Positions 42,539-52,105 are shown, numbered from the stretch's first letter. The stretch: DNA of 64,000 nt from JAENVU01 sp963801105 (GCA_963801105.1 CAWDDH010000003.1:2790001-2854000); one strand, 5' to 3'. Made by a program: numbers and translations. Notes: generated by a model not told the origin, from the letters alone.

Positions 42539-44131
42539 TCAGTCCCCATTTGACGAGTCCTGAGACGGGAAGCCTTCCGCCGGAAGCAGGCCATGCTGCA
42601 TGGCGAACAGGGCCGCCGCGGCGCGGCTTGACACGCCGATCTTCGTGTAGACGTGCTCGATGTGGTTGCCGGCGGTCTTTGGCGCGATGACGAGGCGTCC
42701 GGCGATCTGCTTGGTGGAAAGGCCGTACGCGACCAGGCGGAGCACGTCGACCTCGCGGGCCGTGAGCCCAGCCGGGCCTTCGCGACGGCGCGGGCCCCGA
42801 TGGCCGGCGGCGTGGAGGACCGCCTCGGCCGCATCACCATCGAGCCCACCGTGTCGAACCTCGCCGCGCAGCTCGCGGGCGGCCTCTTCTGTGGACAGGG
42901 CTGGACGATGCGGCCGGGGTTCGCACATCGCCTGGTAGGCGTCCGCGGCTCCGAGGATCCTCGCCGGTCTCGCGATCGCACCTCCCGACAGCCCCCGCGG
43001 GTAGCCAGACCCGTCGAGGCGTTCCCGGTACTGTGCGGCGATGCGCCCCAGGGAGCCAAGAGCTTCGGACTGGTGGAGCATGCGCTCGGTGTAGTGCGGC
43101 TGCAGCCGTACTCGCTCCCAGTCTCCGGCGGTGAGCGGCGAGCGCTTGTCCCAGATCGTGTTCGACACGCCGAGGCGACCGAAGCCGGCGACGAGACCTG
43201 CCCGGTGCAGCGCTGCGGAATCCTCGGTGGACATGCCGAGCCGCTGGCCGGCGCGCGCCGCGAGCTCGGCGGTTGCGATGGAGTGCCCGAGGGTGAATGG
43301 TGACTTCAGGTCGACGAATCTGGCGATGGCCGCCAGCGCGTCGTCGCATTCCGTAGACGACAGACGCACCGCGAGCGCGGGTTCCGCGTCGATGACGGCG
43401 TCCCACGATCCCAGCTCGTCGATGTCGTGAAACACCTTCTCGGTGTCGGCGCACAGCACCGCGACCAGGTGTGGATCGAACTGCTTGCCAGAACGGCGTG
43501 TCGCGATTTCCCGTGCGGCCTCGATTCCCCCAGCGCGGTGAGCGACCTCGACGAACTCGGCGAGCTGTGTCACGCGCGCCACGACTGGGATCGCGTCGCC
43601 GGCTCGCTCACCCGGCCAGCCCCGACCATCCCAACGCTCATAGGAGCAGGCGAGCGCCTCGAGCGCTGCGGGCGACAGCCCGAGCTCCGCCCCCAGCGAC
43701 CGGGCCAGCTCGGCATGCTGCTCGATCATCCCGTCCATGTCCTTGTGTCCTGACACCGCGAAGTCGAACGCGACGCGAATCCGGTGCACGGGCGGGTTCC
43801 CCGATCCCAGTAGCCGCAGCATGCCCACCATCTCCTGGATGCTGCGCGGTTCGTAGTCGTACTTGGTGGCCTTCATCGCGATGTCGTCGCCACACCAACG
43901 GGCCTGCTCGTGGGCATCCGAATGGCAGCCCACGTTGACGAGCAGAGCCGCGTAGTAGAGGGCGACGCGGCGTTCTTCGTCGAGGTCGATGAGCTCGCCG
44001 AGCCGGAGGGCGATCCGGCACTGACGGAGCACGTGCTCCATGGGCTGGCCGAACCCGAGATCGATGCCCAGTGACAACGCGGCGACGAGTTCTGCGAGCC
44101 GGACCGGCTTTCGGCTGTCGACCTCGTTCAC
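42539..44131 (-). CDS. HD-GYP-like sensor fused to LuxR-type HTH regulator
   Basis: 530 residues. Two successive HD-GYP-like units: the first ends with E-R-W-D-G-R-G-W-P-G-E, the second with E-R-L-D-G-S-G-Y-P-R-G-L. In both, the HD dyad is lost (A-L-L-V-N-V-G-C-H and H-R-A-G-L-V-A-G-F-G-R), so phosphodiesterase activity is unlikely and ligand sensing more so. The C-terminus is a LuxR HTH: L-T-A-R-E-V-D-V-L-R-L-V-A-x-G-L-S-T-K-Q-I-A. GTG 44131 fits the TAGCCT hexamer 7 nt upstream. Divergent from a cupin gene that it may regulate. Confidence 0.8.
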   Translation of the reverse strand: MNEVDSRKPVRLAELVAALSLGIDLGFGQPMEHVLRQCRIALRLGELIDLDEERRVALYYAALLVNVGCHSDAHEQARWCGDDIAMKATKYDYEPRSIQEMVGMLRLLGSGNPPVHRIRVAFDFAVSGHKDMDGMIEQHAELARSLGAELGLSPAALEALACSYERWDGRGWPGERAGDAIPVVARVTQLAEFVEVAHRAGGIEAAREIATRRSGKQFDPHLVAVLCADTEKVFHDIDELGSWDAVIDAEPALAVRLSSTECDDALAAIARFVDLKSPFTLGHSIATAELAARAGQRLGMSTEDSAALHRAGLVAGFGRLGVSNTIWDKRSPLTAGDWERVRLQPHYTERMLHQSEALGSLGRIAAQYRERLDGSGYPRGLSGGAIARPARILGAADAYQAMCEPRPHRPALSTEEAARELRGEVRHGGLDGDAAEAVLHAAGHRGPRRREGPAGLTAREVDVLRLVAYGLSTKQIAGRLVIAPKTAGNHIEHVYTKIGVSSRAAAALFAMQHGLLPAEGFPSQDSSNGD

Positions 44132-44138
44132 GGACCAG

Positions 44139-44144
44139 AGGCTA
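44139..44144 (-). promoter_or_regulatory. putative -10 element of leaderless HD-GYP/LuxR gene
   Basis: TAGCCT on the minus strand, 7 nt before GTG 44131. Confidence 0.5.
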
Positions 44145-44157
44145 GGACCATCCCGAG

Positions 44158-44175
44158 ATGAGGAAATCTCCTCAT
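44158..44175. promoter_or_regulatory. inverted repeat in the divergent regulator/cupin promoter region
   Basis: ATGAGGA-AATC-TCCTCAT, 7-bp arms, centred about 35 bp upstream of the regulator start. It is the size and place expected of an operator for a dimeric HTH protein. Confidence 0.45.
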
Positions 44176-44199
44176 GATCGGCGGGGGCGATCTCCGTAC

Positions 44200-44211
44200 G
44201 GTCTCGAGACC
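44200..44211. promoter_or_regulatory. palindrome overlapping the cupin promoter
   Basis: GGTCTCGAGACC, a perfect 12-bp palindrome, overlaps the hexamer TACGGT (44197-44202), the likely -10 of the cupin gene. Confidence 0.4.
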
Positions 44212-44236
44212 GACACCCGACAGAAGGAAAGTGACC

Positions 44237-44626
44237 ATGCCGACTGCTTCGAATGCGAGCTGGGACAAGGTCGAGGACCACGGTGTCGTCGTGGACCAAA
44301 CCAAGGCCGCCGGCGGCTACACCATCAACCTCGTGACGCTCCATGAGAGCCAGGACATCACACCGGTTCTGGCGTCGCTGTCCGAGGGCATGTGCAACTG
44401 CCCCCACTGGGGCTATCTGCTGGCGGGCAGGGTGACGGTTGGCTACGAGGATGGCCGTGCCGAGACCGTCGAGGCAGGAGACGCCTTCTATATGCCCGCC
44501 GGTCACACGTCCTGGCGGGCCGACGCCGGAACCGAGCTCGTGCAGTTCAGCCCATCCGACCTGCTCGCCGAGGTCGACGTCGCCATTGCCGACGCAATGC
44601 AGAACGCAGGGCCCGCTGACAGTTGA
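44237..44626 (+). CDS. cupin domain-containing protein
   Basis: 129 residues; small beta-barrel with C-P-H-W-G-Y-L-L-A-G-R-V-T-V and G-D-A-F-Y-M-P-A-G-H-T, giving His/His metal ligands typical of cupin_2. No catalytic role assigned. ATG with GAAGGAAAGTG upstream. It is divergent from, and probably controlled by, the HD-GYP/LuxR regulator. Confidence 0.78.
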   Translation: MPTASNASWDKVEDHGVVVDQTKAAGGYTINLVTLHESQDITPVLASLSEGMCNCPHWGYLLAGRVTVGYEDGRAETVEAGDAFYMPAGHTSWRADAGTELVQFSPSDLLAEVDVAIADAMQNAGPADS

Positions 44627-44767
44627 CCCGCGTACCGTTGTGCCCCGCATGGCGTGGGTACCGTGAACGGGCTCGAGCTCTGCGACAAGCGGTGTCGGAG
44701 GAACGCGCGGACCGGTGCCCCACCGTTGCTGTGCGCCGAGCTCTGGATGCGCGTTCGACGTGGGTGA

Positions 44768-45187
44768 CTACCCGGGGACGCCGTCCGGGAGTGCTCCGAG
44801 CTGCTGGAGCATCGAGAGCATGTCCATGACGCCCCAGTGCTCGCACACCATGCCGGCGTCGTCGAACCGCATGATGTCGATCAGCTGGATCTCGACCGCC
44901 TTCCCCGACGCCGGCATCCCCATGAACTCCCCGGTCTGGGTCGCGGTGGCAGTCACCCGGGCGACCACCTTGTCGCCGGCGGCGATGACGTCGTCGGGCT
45001 CCATCCGGAGATCGGGAAACGCCACTCGGTACATCCGGAAGAGCTCCAGCACCCCTTCCTTGCCCTGGGCGAGGCCGGGGAGCTCCTCGTGCTCCACGAA
45101 GTCATCGGTGAGCAGGTCGCCGAACCCGTCGATGTCGCCCGCGTTGAGCAGCTCGTAGGTCCGTCGCATCGTCGTCGCGTTGTCCAT
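44768..45187 (-). CDS. SnoaL-like / ester cyclase family protein
   Basis: 139 residues with the NTF2-like fold: R-R-T-Y-E-L-L-N-A-G-D-I-D-G-F-G-D-L-L-T-D-D-F-type start, F-P-D-L-R-M-E-P-D-D-V-I-A-A-G-D-K-V and W-G-V-M-D. SnoaL enzymes close polyketide rings, but most members are of unknown role. ATG with GAAGGGACG upstream. It lies downstream of four other small-protein genes on the same strand. Confidence 0.82.
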   Translation of the reverse strand: MDNATTMRRTYELLNAGDIDGFGDLLTDDFVEHEELPGLAQGKEGVLELFRMYRVAFPDLRMEPDDVIAAGDKVVARVTATATQTGEFMGMPASGKAVEIQLIDIMRFDDAGMVCEHWGVMDMLSMLQQLGALPDGVPG

Positions 45188-45279
45188 GGTCGTCCCTTCG
45201 GTGGAATCGTCGAGCTGGTAGGTGGGCGAATGTCGGCGCGAGCGCAGATTCGCCGCTCAGCGGTCGAACGAACCGGCGG

Positions 45280-45555
45280 TCACCCCGGCACTTCCATGAG
45301 CAGGTCGATGTACTCCCACTCCGGACGGTCCACCCCTGGCGGGAGGTTGGGGGCGACGTGCTCGTCGAACCAGCTCTGGTGGGCCTCGGGGGTCTCCCAG
45401 ACCTCGATCACGCGGTAGCCGGTGCCCGACGCGCCGCTGATGTGGCTGACGAAGCCGGGAGCCCTCGAGATCGCGTCCGCCACCCCCGCGGCGCGCATCC
45501 CGTCCATGAAGGTGGCGTCGGCGCCAGGGACCTCGGTGCTCATGATCACGGCCAT
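45280..45555 (-). CDS. antibiotic biosynthesis monooxygenase (ABM)-like small protein
   Basis: 91 residues; a dimeric alpha+beta barrel pattern with G-F-V-S-H-I-S-G, Y-R-V-I-E-V-W-E-T-P-E-A-H-Q-S-W-F-D-E-H-V. Too small for substrate prediction. Very strong Shine-Dalgarno GAGGAGGAA before the ATG, suggesting high expression. Confidence 0.7.
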   Translation of the reverse strand: MAVIMSTEVPGADATFMDGMRAAGVADAISRAPGFVSHISGASGTGYRVIEVWETPEAHQSWFDEHVAPNLPPGVDRPEWEYIDLLMEVPG

Positions 45556-45608
45556 GTGGTTCCTCCTCGTTTCCGGTCCCGCATCGCCGCCGGACCACTC
45601 CATGCGCG

Positions 45609-46004
45609 TCAGCCGGCGAAGAACTCCGCTTCGGCCTTCGGATCGACGGGAAGGTGGCGGTGCTCGGTGACCTTGCCGTCGCGCAGCCGGTAGACGTCGA
45701 CGTACCCTCCCGTGCGCTTCCGGCCACCGAGCGACATCGTCACGTCGATGAGCACTGCCGCGTAGTCGTCGTCGGCGAGGATGTGCCGGATCGCGAGGTC
45801 GATCACCTCCATGCCGCTCTCCGCGAACACGCGCCCGAGCATGGCCACGGCGGCGTCCCTGCCGCGGTACTCGCCCTCGAACCCCGGAGTCGACTCGTAC
45901 CAGAGGACGTCCTCGTCGAGCGTGTCGCTGAAGGCCGCAACGTCGCCGCGGCCCACGGCGTCGTACGCCGACCGGACGGCTGCGATGTTCGGGTGCTCGC
46001 TCAT
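45609..46004 (-). CDS. nuclear transport factor 2 / SnoaL-like protein
   Basis: 131 residues: V-R-S-A-Y-D-A-V-G-R-G-D-V-A-A-F, V-L-W-Y-E-S-T-P-G, R-G-R-D-A-A-V-A-M-L-G and D-V-Y-R-L-R-D-G-K-V-T-E, standard NTF2-like features. The ATG overlaps the preceding gene's stop (ATGA). Confidence 0.82.
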   Translation of the reverse strand: MSEHPNIAAVRSAYDAVGRGDVAAFSDTLDEDVLWYESTPGFEGEYRGRDAAVAMLGRVFAESGMEVIDLAIRHILADDDYAAVLIDVTMSLGGRKRTGGYVDVYRLRDGKVTEHRHLPVDPKAEAEFFAG

Positions 46005-46315
46005 GCGGTCGCGCCCTCCCACTCGTCGACGACGGTGAGATCGGTAAAGCTCGGCGGACCGGCGAAGATCGCCTCCATGGTCGCCCGCGCCGACTGCAGT
46101 CCTTCCTGGCGTCGCGTGTCCTGTTCACGGGCGCGCGCGTGCTCCTCGCTCTCGAACACCACCAGCGTGAACACCCGGCTCGGATCGCCCTGATCGCGCA
46201 TCATCAGGCTGCGGACCAGACCGGAGCCCGGCTGCTCGGCCGCGCGGATCTGGGCGATCAACTCCGTGGGATCCTCGCCCGGCTTGAGGCGCATCTCGAT
46301 CAGCTGTGCCCACAT
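46001..46315 (-). CDS. ABM/EthD-type dimeric barrel small protein
   Basis: 104 residues: M-R-L-K-P-G-E-D-P-x-E-L-I-A-Q-I-R-A-A-E-Q, S-G-L-V-R-S-L-M-M-R-D, F-T-L-V-V-F-E-S-E-E-H-A-R-A-R-E, a ferredoxin-like alpha+beta barrel. AGGAAGGAA precedes the ATG; it is coupled to the NTF2-like gene downstream. Confidence 0.65.
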   Translation of the reverse strand: MWAQLIEMRLKPGEDPTELIAQIRAAEQPGSGLVRSLMMRDQGDPSRVFTLVVFESEEHARAREQDTRRQEGLQSARATMEAIFAGPPSFTDLTVVDEWEGATA

Positions 46316-46333
46316 GTCGTGTTCCTTCCTCGC

Positions 46334-46684
46334 TCAGATGCGGTTGACGTCGAAATCCAGCACCAGCTCGGGCGGGGTGAACCGGCCCTGCACTGCGATG
46401 CCGTGCACGCGGCGGGTGTGTTCGCGGAACCAGCGGTCGAACGGCTCGCCCGAGGTCGCCAGCATCGTGAACGCGGCGGCGACATCGTCGGCCTCGACGT
46501 AGACCACGGCGAGGTCCTGCTCCGGGCCCGGCTGGATCCAGACCGCCTCGCGCGCCACGCCGGCGCGGCGCCGAGCGTCCCCGAACTGCTCCCGGCGCGC
46601 ACCCGTCCAGCACGAGGCGAGCGCGACCCGGTCGGCCTCGGTGTGCCCGGGGAGCAGGGGTAGGGCGAAGGCGACCGATTGCAC
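46334..46684 (-). CDS. small alpha/beta-barrel protein of unknown function (DUF6176-like)
   Basis: 116 residues: F-A-L-P-L-L-P-G-x-T-E-A-D at the start, W-I-Q-P-G-P-E-Q-D-L-A-V-V-Y-V-E-A-D and F-D-R-W-F-R-E-H, features shared with a small actinobacterial family of unknown role and with ABM proteins. First gene of the five-gene minus-strand run; CACACT lies 7 nt before its GTG. Confidence 0.6.
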   Translation of the reverse strand: MQSVAFALPLLPGHTEADRVALASCWTGARREQFGDARRRAGVAREAVWIQPGPEQDLAVVYVEADDVAAAFTMLATSGEPFDRWFREHTRRVHGIAVQGRFTPPELVLDFDVNRI

Positions 46685-46691
46685 GCCTGCG

Positions 46692-46697
46692 AGTGTG
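46692..46697 (-). promoter_or_regulatory. putative -10 element of the small-protein operon
   Basis: CACACT on the minus strand, 7 nt before GTG 46684. It lies between that start and the end of the large LuxR regulator gene. Confidence 0.4.
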
Positions 46698-46720
46698 CGC
46701 AGACTCCCCGCCCCGAGACA

Positions 46721-49561
46721 TCACTCGATCGTGCGATGTACCTCGACGGCGAGTTCCACGCGGTTGGACACGCCGAGCTTGGCGAACACGTGCCGCAGAT
46801 GGGTGTTGACCGTGTGGGGAGAGATGTAGAGCCGCCGGGCGACGGCATTGTTGGTCAGGCCTTCGGCGACCAGCGTCGACACCGTCCGTTCGGTGTCGGT
46901 GAGGCTGTCCCAACCGTGCGTCGGCCGGTCCCGGGGCCCCCGCTGTCCCGGGCGGACGCCGAGCTCGCGCAGCCGGGCCCGCACCCGGGCGGCCCAGCTG
47001 TCAGCGCCGGTGCGCTCGTGGAGTTCGAGGGCCTCGGCGAGCATCGCGACGGCGTCGTCCCGCTGTCCGGCTGCGGCGAGCACGACCGCAGCGTCCTCGC
47101 AGGCGCCGGTGTGCTCACCGACGATCCGGGCGTCGCGCGCCAGGTCGACCGATGCGAGCATCGGCTCGATGTCCCCGGTGATCAGGCCCCGGCAACGTAG
47201 GGCCGCGCTCTGCAGCGTCGGGACCTCGGGGCCGATCGCCGCGCTCTCGGCGACGACGTCCGCCACGTCGTGCGCCACGTCGTGGTGCCCGAGCGCCAGG
47301 GCCACGCGCACCAGATGCGGGGCGAGCGCGCGGTGGTAGTAGCGGTTGCCGGTCGCGGCGTCGATTCGCCAGCAGTGCAGGAGCGCTTCGAACGCCTTCG
47401 GCTGGTCGCCCTCGGCGATCGCGAGCAGCGCTACCGCGAGCACGACAACGCCCGCGTTGTAGATCGGGGGTTCGCCCTCTCGTACCTCGGGCAAGCGCGC
47501 GACAAGGTCCGTCGCAGCCCGGAGGTCGCCGGTCGCGGTGGCGATGATCGCCCGGTAGGCGATCGACTGCGACTCGAGCAGGGGGTGGTGCTTCTCTCTC
47601 GCCGCTTCGCCACCGGCGATGAGACGAGGTACCGCGTCGTCCCACTCGCCCAGCGCGAACGACGCCTGGGCGTCGGCCATCAGCGTGTCCGAGGTCCACC
47701 ACCCGGAGCCGAACTCGTCCTCGAGGGCCTCCCGGTAGGCGCCGCGCGCCTCGTCGACCAGATCGGCGTCGAACAACGCCAGACCCACGAAGAGCTTGGG
47801 CCGGAGCGGGAGCGATCGCACGACGGGCGAGGTCTCGGTCAGCGCCGTCGCGCGACGCGCGTGCATCAGTGCGTCGCCGAAGCGTCCGAGCCGACCCTCG
47901 GCGACCAATAGCGACGTCAGCGCCCACACGGTGCTCGCAGGATCGTCTGCCGACTCGGCGATGGCGAGGGCGCGGCGCGCCGTGGCGTCGCCGGTGGCAT
48001 GCGCGCCGGAGAACGTGAGCGCCCAGCTCTGCTGGGTGAGCATCAGCACCTGTTCGGTCGGCCCGAGCCCGGTCGGGTGGGCGAGACCCGCTTCTGCAAC
48101 CGCGATCACCTCGGTCGCCCGGTTCTCGAGTGCCAACGCGCCGAGGAGCGCGAGCCGGATCGGGATGTCAGTGTCGGCCCGGTGCGTCCGTGCGAGCACG
48201 GCCTCGGCCCGCGCCGACGCTTCCGCCACCCTGCCGGCGCGGAGCAGCGCGTCCACGACCTCCAGCGACACCAGGTCCGCATCATCGTGACCGCCGGGCA
48301 GCAGCGACTCGGCGCGCCGCACGAGCTCGACGGCGAGATCCGGTGAACGGGTCGCGGCCTCGCGCGGACAGTCTCGTAGTGCGGCGATCACCTCCTCGTC
48401 ACCGCGCTCAGCGCCGAGCATCAGGTGTCCGGCAACGTCGAGACGGTCTGCACCGGCAGCGGTCAACGCGATCGCAGCTTCGCGGTGCAGGAGCCGGCGA
48501 CTGGGAGCGGGGACGTGCTGGTAGATCGCGTCGTGCACCACCTGGTGGCGGAACACGACCCGGTCCTCCGTCTCGTCGAGGAGCTGCGCTTCGAACGCGT
48601 CGCCGAGCTCCGCGACGACGTCGGTCGGCGCGCGGTGCGCCACGGTCGCGACGTCACGGAGCGGCACGTCGTCGCCGAGCACCGCGGTCACCTGCAAGAG
48701 GTCCCGGGTCCCTTTCGGCAGGTGCCGCAGGCGGCGGACGACGAGCGCATGGAGCGAGGCAGGAAGGTCTGAGGTCGTCGCGTCCACGCACTGGCCGGTT
48801 CGCTGCAGGAGGCCCCCGTCGTCGAGTGCTCCGAGCATCGCCACGATCCAGAGCGGATTGCCGCCCGCCTTCGCCAAGAGCGCGCGCAGCTCATCACCCG
48901 GCGGCGCGCCGAGCGCGTGCCGGGCGAGGGCGGCGACGTCGGCGGGGGCCAGTGGCCGCAGCTCGAGCGTGCGCGCGCCGGCCGCGGACAGATCATCGAG
49001 GAGCCGGGCGGCCTCGGTCGAGAGCGGCGAGGGGCGGGCGGTCACCACGACCAGCAGGGGTGACAACGGCAGCTGTCGGGCCACCGACGAGATCGCCGAC
49101 AGGCTCGCGGTGTCCGCCCAGTGGACGTCCTCGGCGACCAGCAGCACCGGTCGCTCCCTGCACGACGTCTCCACGAGGTCGACGATCTGCTCGATGACCT
49201 GGAACCGGAGGTCGCCGGCGGCATCGGTCGGTCGGCCCGTGCCACCCAGCCGGGTGCTGATCGCGGCCGTGGCGGGGTCGCGACCGCGTCGATGTAGCCC
49301 GAGCGCGTCCGCGACGACGCCGAACGGCCGGCTGCGCTCGAAGGGATGGGCGTGACCATGGAACACCGTCACGTCAGTGTCCCGAGCCTCGTCGACGATG
49401 CTCTGAACGAGCCGGGTCTTGCCGATCCCGGCTTCGCCCTCGACCACGAGGATTCCCGCCCTGCCGAGCGCGACCTCGCGGACCGCGGCCAACGCGCACG
49501 CCAGCTCCGCGTCGCGCCCGACCGTTCCGTCGATTTCCGGCACGGCCACAGGCTCGCCCAT
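46721..49561 (-). CDS. large AAA-ATPase LuxR family transcriptional regulator (LAL)
   Basis: 946 residues. Walker A E-G-E-A-G-I-G-K-T-R-L (about 38-48), Walker B L-L-V-A-E-D-V-H-W-A-D, a long helical-repeat (TPR-like) middle and a C-terminal LuxR HTH L-T-D-T-E-R-T-V-S-T-L-V-A-E-G-L-T-N-N-A-V-A. Members respond to an inducer and activate nearby operons. ATG 49561 has GGAGGGCG upstream. It sits just upstream of the small SnoaL/ABM genes and is the best candidate regulator for them. Confidence 0.9.
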   Translation of the reverse strand: MGEPVAVPEIDGTVGRDAELACALAAVREVALGRAGILVVEGEAGIGKTRLVQSIVDEARDTDVTVFHGHAHPFERSRPFGVVADALGLHRRGRDPATAAISTRLGGTGRPTDAAGDLRFQVIEQIVDLVETSCRERPVLLVAEDVHWADTASLSAISSVARQLPLSPLLVVVTARPSPLSTEAARLLDDLSAAGARTLELRPLAPADVAALARHALGAPPGDELRALLAKAGGNPLWIVAMLGALDDGGLLQRTGQCVDATTSDLPASLHALVVRRLRHLPKGTRDLLQVTAVLGDDVPLRDVATVAHRAPTDVVAELGDAFEAQLLDETEDRVVFRHQVVHDAIYQHVPAPSRRLLHREAAIALTAAGADRLDVAGHLMLGAERGDEEVIAALRDCPREAATRSPDLAVELVRRAESLLPGGHDDADLVSLEVVDALLRAGRVAEASARAEAVLARTHRADTDIPIRLALLGALALENRATEVIAVAEAGLAHPTGLGPTEQVLMLTQQSWALTFSGAHATGDATARRALAIAESADDPASTVWALTSLLVAEGRLGRFGDALMHARRATALTETSPVVRSLPLRPKLFVGLALFDADLVDEARGAYREALEDEFGSGWWTSDTLMADAQASFALGEWDDAVPRLIAGGEAAREKHHPLLESQSIAYRAIIATATGDLRAATDLVARLPEVREGEPPIYNAGVVVLAVALLAIAEGDQPKAFEALLHCWRIDAATGNRYYHRALAPHLVRVALALGHHDVAHDVADVVAESAAIGPEVPTLQSAALRCRGLITGDIEPMLASVDLARDARIVGEHTGACEDAAVVLAAAGQRDDAVAMLAEALELHERTGADSWAARVRARLRELGVRPGQRGPRDRPTHGWDSLTDTERTVSTLVAEGLTNNAVARRLYISPHTVNTHLRHVFAKLGVSNRVELAVEVHRTIE

Positions 49562-49619
49562 GTCGCCCTCCGGCCGCCAGCGGGTCGAGCCGCGGGCTGT
49601 GCGTTGGTGCGTCGACGCC

Positions 49620-49706
49620 TGGTGTCGGAGGGGGGACTTGAACCCCCACGCCCTTTCGGGCACTAGCCCCTCAAGCTAGCGCGTCTGCCTATTCCGCCAC
49701 TCCGAC
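49620..49706 (-). tRNA. tRNA-Leu (anticodon GAG)
   Basis: An 87-nt class II tRNA with encoded CCA. The acceptor GTCGGAG pairs with CTCCGAC; anticodon stem CTAGC/GCTAG with loop TTGAGGG gives GAG; the variable arm TGCCCGAAAGGGCG is long, as in Leu tRNAs; the T loop is GTTCAAGTC. Its usual neighbour secG is about 6 kb away on the same strand. Confidence 0.97.
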
Positions 49707-49722
49707 GTGGAGGCGAGAGTGT

Positions 49723-49993
49723 AACGAACCGCGGATCGCACGAGCCGCTCCGGGGCACTCGAGCGGCTGGTCGCCCACGAGGAGGTCCGCCAGCTCGCGC
49801 CCGGTACGTGCTCGCCGTCGACACACGCGATCTCGACGCTCTGGTCGGGCTCTTCGTCTCCGACGTGAGGGTCGGACGGGAGCGCAGCGGTCACGAGGCA
49901 CTCCGGGCCGACTTCGATGCGCAGCTCCACGGCATCGGGCGGAACATCCTGAATGTCGGCACCCGCGTGTTCGACGTCGAGGGCGACGCTGGG
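49723..49993 (+). pseudogene. remnant of an NTF2/SnoaL-like gene
   Basis: Two frames together read like an NTF2-like protein: L-E-R-L-V-A-H-E-E-V-R-Q-L-A in one frame, then R-Y-V-L-A-V-D-T-R-D-L-D-A-L-V-G-L-F in another, joined if one base is added near 49800. There is no start codon in the first frame (it begins after a stop at 49722), and the 3' end runs into the dppF gene. So it lacks both ends and carries a frameshift. It is a degraded relative of the small proteins at 44.8-46 kb. Confidence 0.5.
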
Positions 49994-51021
49994 TCAGAGG
50001 ACCTGCGTCTGCTCGGCGAAGTGGCACGCGACCGGGTGACCCTGGCCGCGGTCGACCAGTTCGGGCTCCTCGTCGGCGCAGATCTCCTGGGCCTTCCAGC
50101 AGCGGGTGCGGAACCGGCAGCCCGACGGCGGGTTCGCCGGCGACGGGACGTCGCCCTCCAGCACGATCCGGTGCCGGGCGCGCTCCTTGCGCGGATCGGG
50201 CACCGGCACCGCCGACAGCAGTGCCTGCGTGTACGGGTGCCCGGCATGCTCGTAGACGTCGTCGGCGTCGCCGATCTCGACGATCTTGCCGAGGTACATG
50301 ACCGCGACGCGGTCGCAGATGTGGCGAACCACCGAGAGGTCGTGCGCGATGAACACGTAGGCGAGACCGAGCCGCTCCTGGATCTCCTCCAACAGGTTGA
50401 CGACGCCGGCCTGGATCGAGACGTCGAGCGCCGAGACCGGTTCGTCGAGGATCAGCACGTCGGGGTCGAGCGCGAGCGCCCGGGCGATACCGATGCGCTG
50501 GCGTTGTCCGCCGGAGAACTCGTGCGGGAATCGGTTCACGTGCTCGGGGTTCAGCCCGACGAGGCGCATGAGCTCCTTGACCCGCTCGGTGCCGCCTCCG
50601 CCCCAGGTGCCGTGGATGCGCATGGGCTCGGAGATGATCGACAGCACCGTCATGCGCGGGTTGAGCGACACGTACGGGTCCTGGAAGACGATCTGCAGCT
50701 TCGAGCGCAGCCGGCGCATCTCACCCGAATCGAGTCCGAGGATGTCGGTACCGTCGAAGCGGATCTCGCCGCTGTCGACGTCGACCAAGCGCAGCACCGA
50801 GCGGCCCGTCGTGGACTTCCCACAGCCGGACTCGCCGACGAGGCCCAGGGTCTCCCCGCGGCCGACGCTGAACGAGATTCCCGAGACCGCTTGCACCTGC
50901 CCGACGATCCGGCGGAACAGCCCGGCCCGGATCGGGAACGTCTTGACGAGGTCCCGCACGACGAGGATGGGCTCTGCACCTGAGGCCGGCGGATCCACCG
51001 TCGGCGGCTCGGGCACGGCGC

Positions 51022-51025
<4 letters not shown>
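49994..51025 (-). CDS. dppF: dipeptide/oligopeptide ABC transporter ATP-binding protein
   Basis: 343 residues. Walker A G-E-S-G-C-G-K-S-T, signature F-S-G-G-Q-R-Q-R, Walker B L-I-L-D-E-P-V-S-A-L-D, H-loop I-A-H-D-L-S, and the oligopeptide-type C-terminal Cys-rich tail (C-R-F-R-T-R-C-W-K...C) found in OppF/DppF. It powers peptide uptake together with DppD. The ATG overlaps the dppD stop (ATGA). Confidence 0.93.
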
Positions 51026-52104
<1,079 letters not shown>

Positions 52105-52105
52105 G

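Noticed and set aside
42539..44131. Annotating the HD-GYP protein as an active c-di-GMP phosphodiesterase.
   Set aside because: Both metal-binding HD motifs are replaced, so only a sensor role is supported.
44627..44767. Possible RNA gene or terminator between the cupin and SnoaL genes.
   Set aside because: No strong hairpin or tRNA-like fold could be seen in the 141 bp.
46721..49663. Longer reading of the AAA-LuxR gene reaching into tRNA-Leu.
   Set aside because: The extra 34 residues come from tRNA sequence; ATG 49561 has a good Shine-Dalgarno.
49620..49706. tRNA-Leu as an integration site of a mobile element.
   Set aside because: No integrase and no repeat of the tRNA 3' end was seen on either side.
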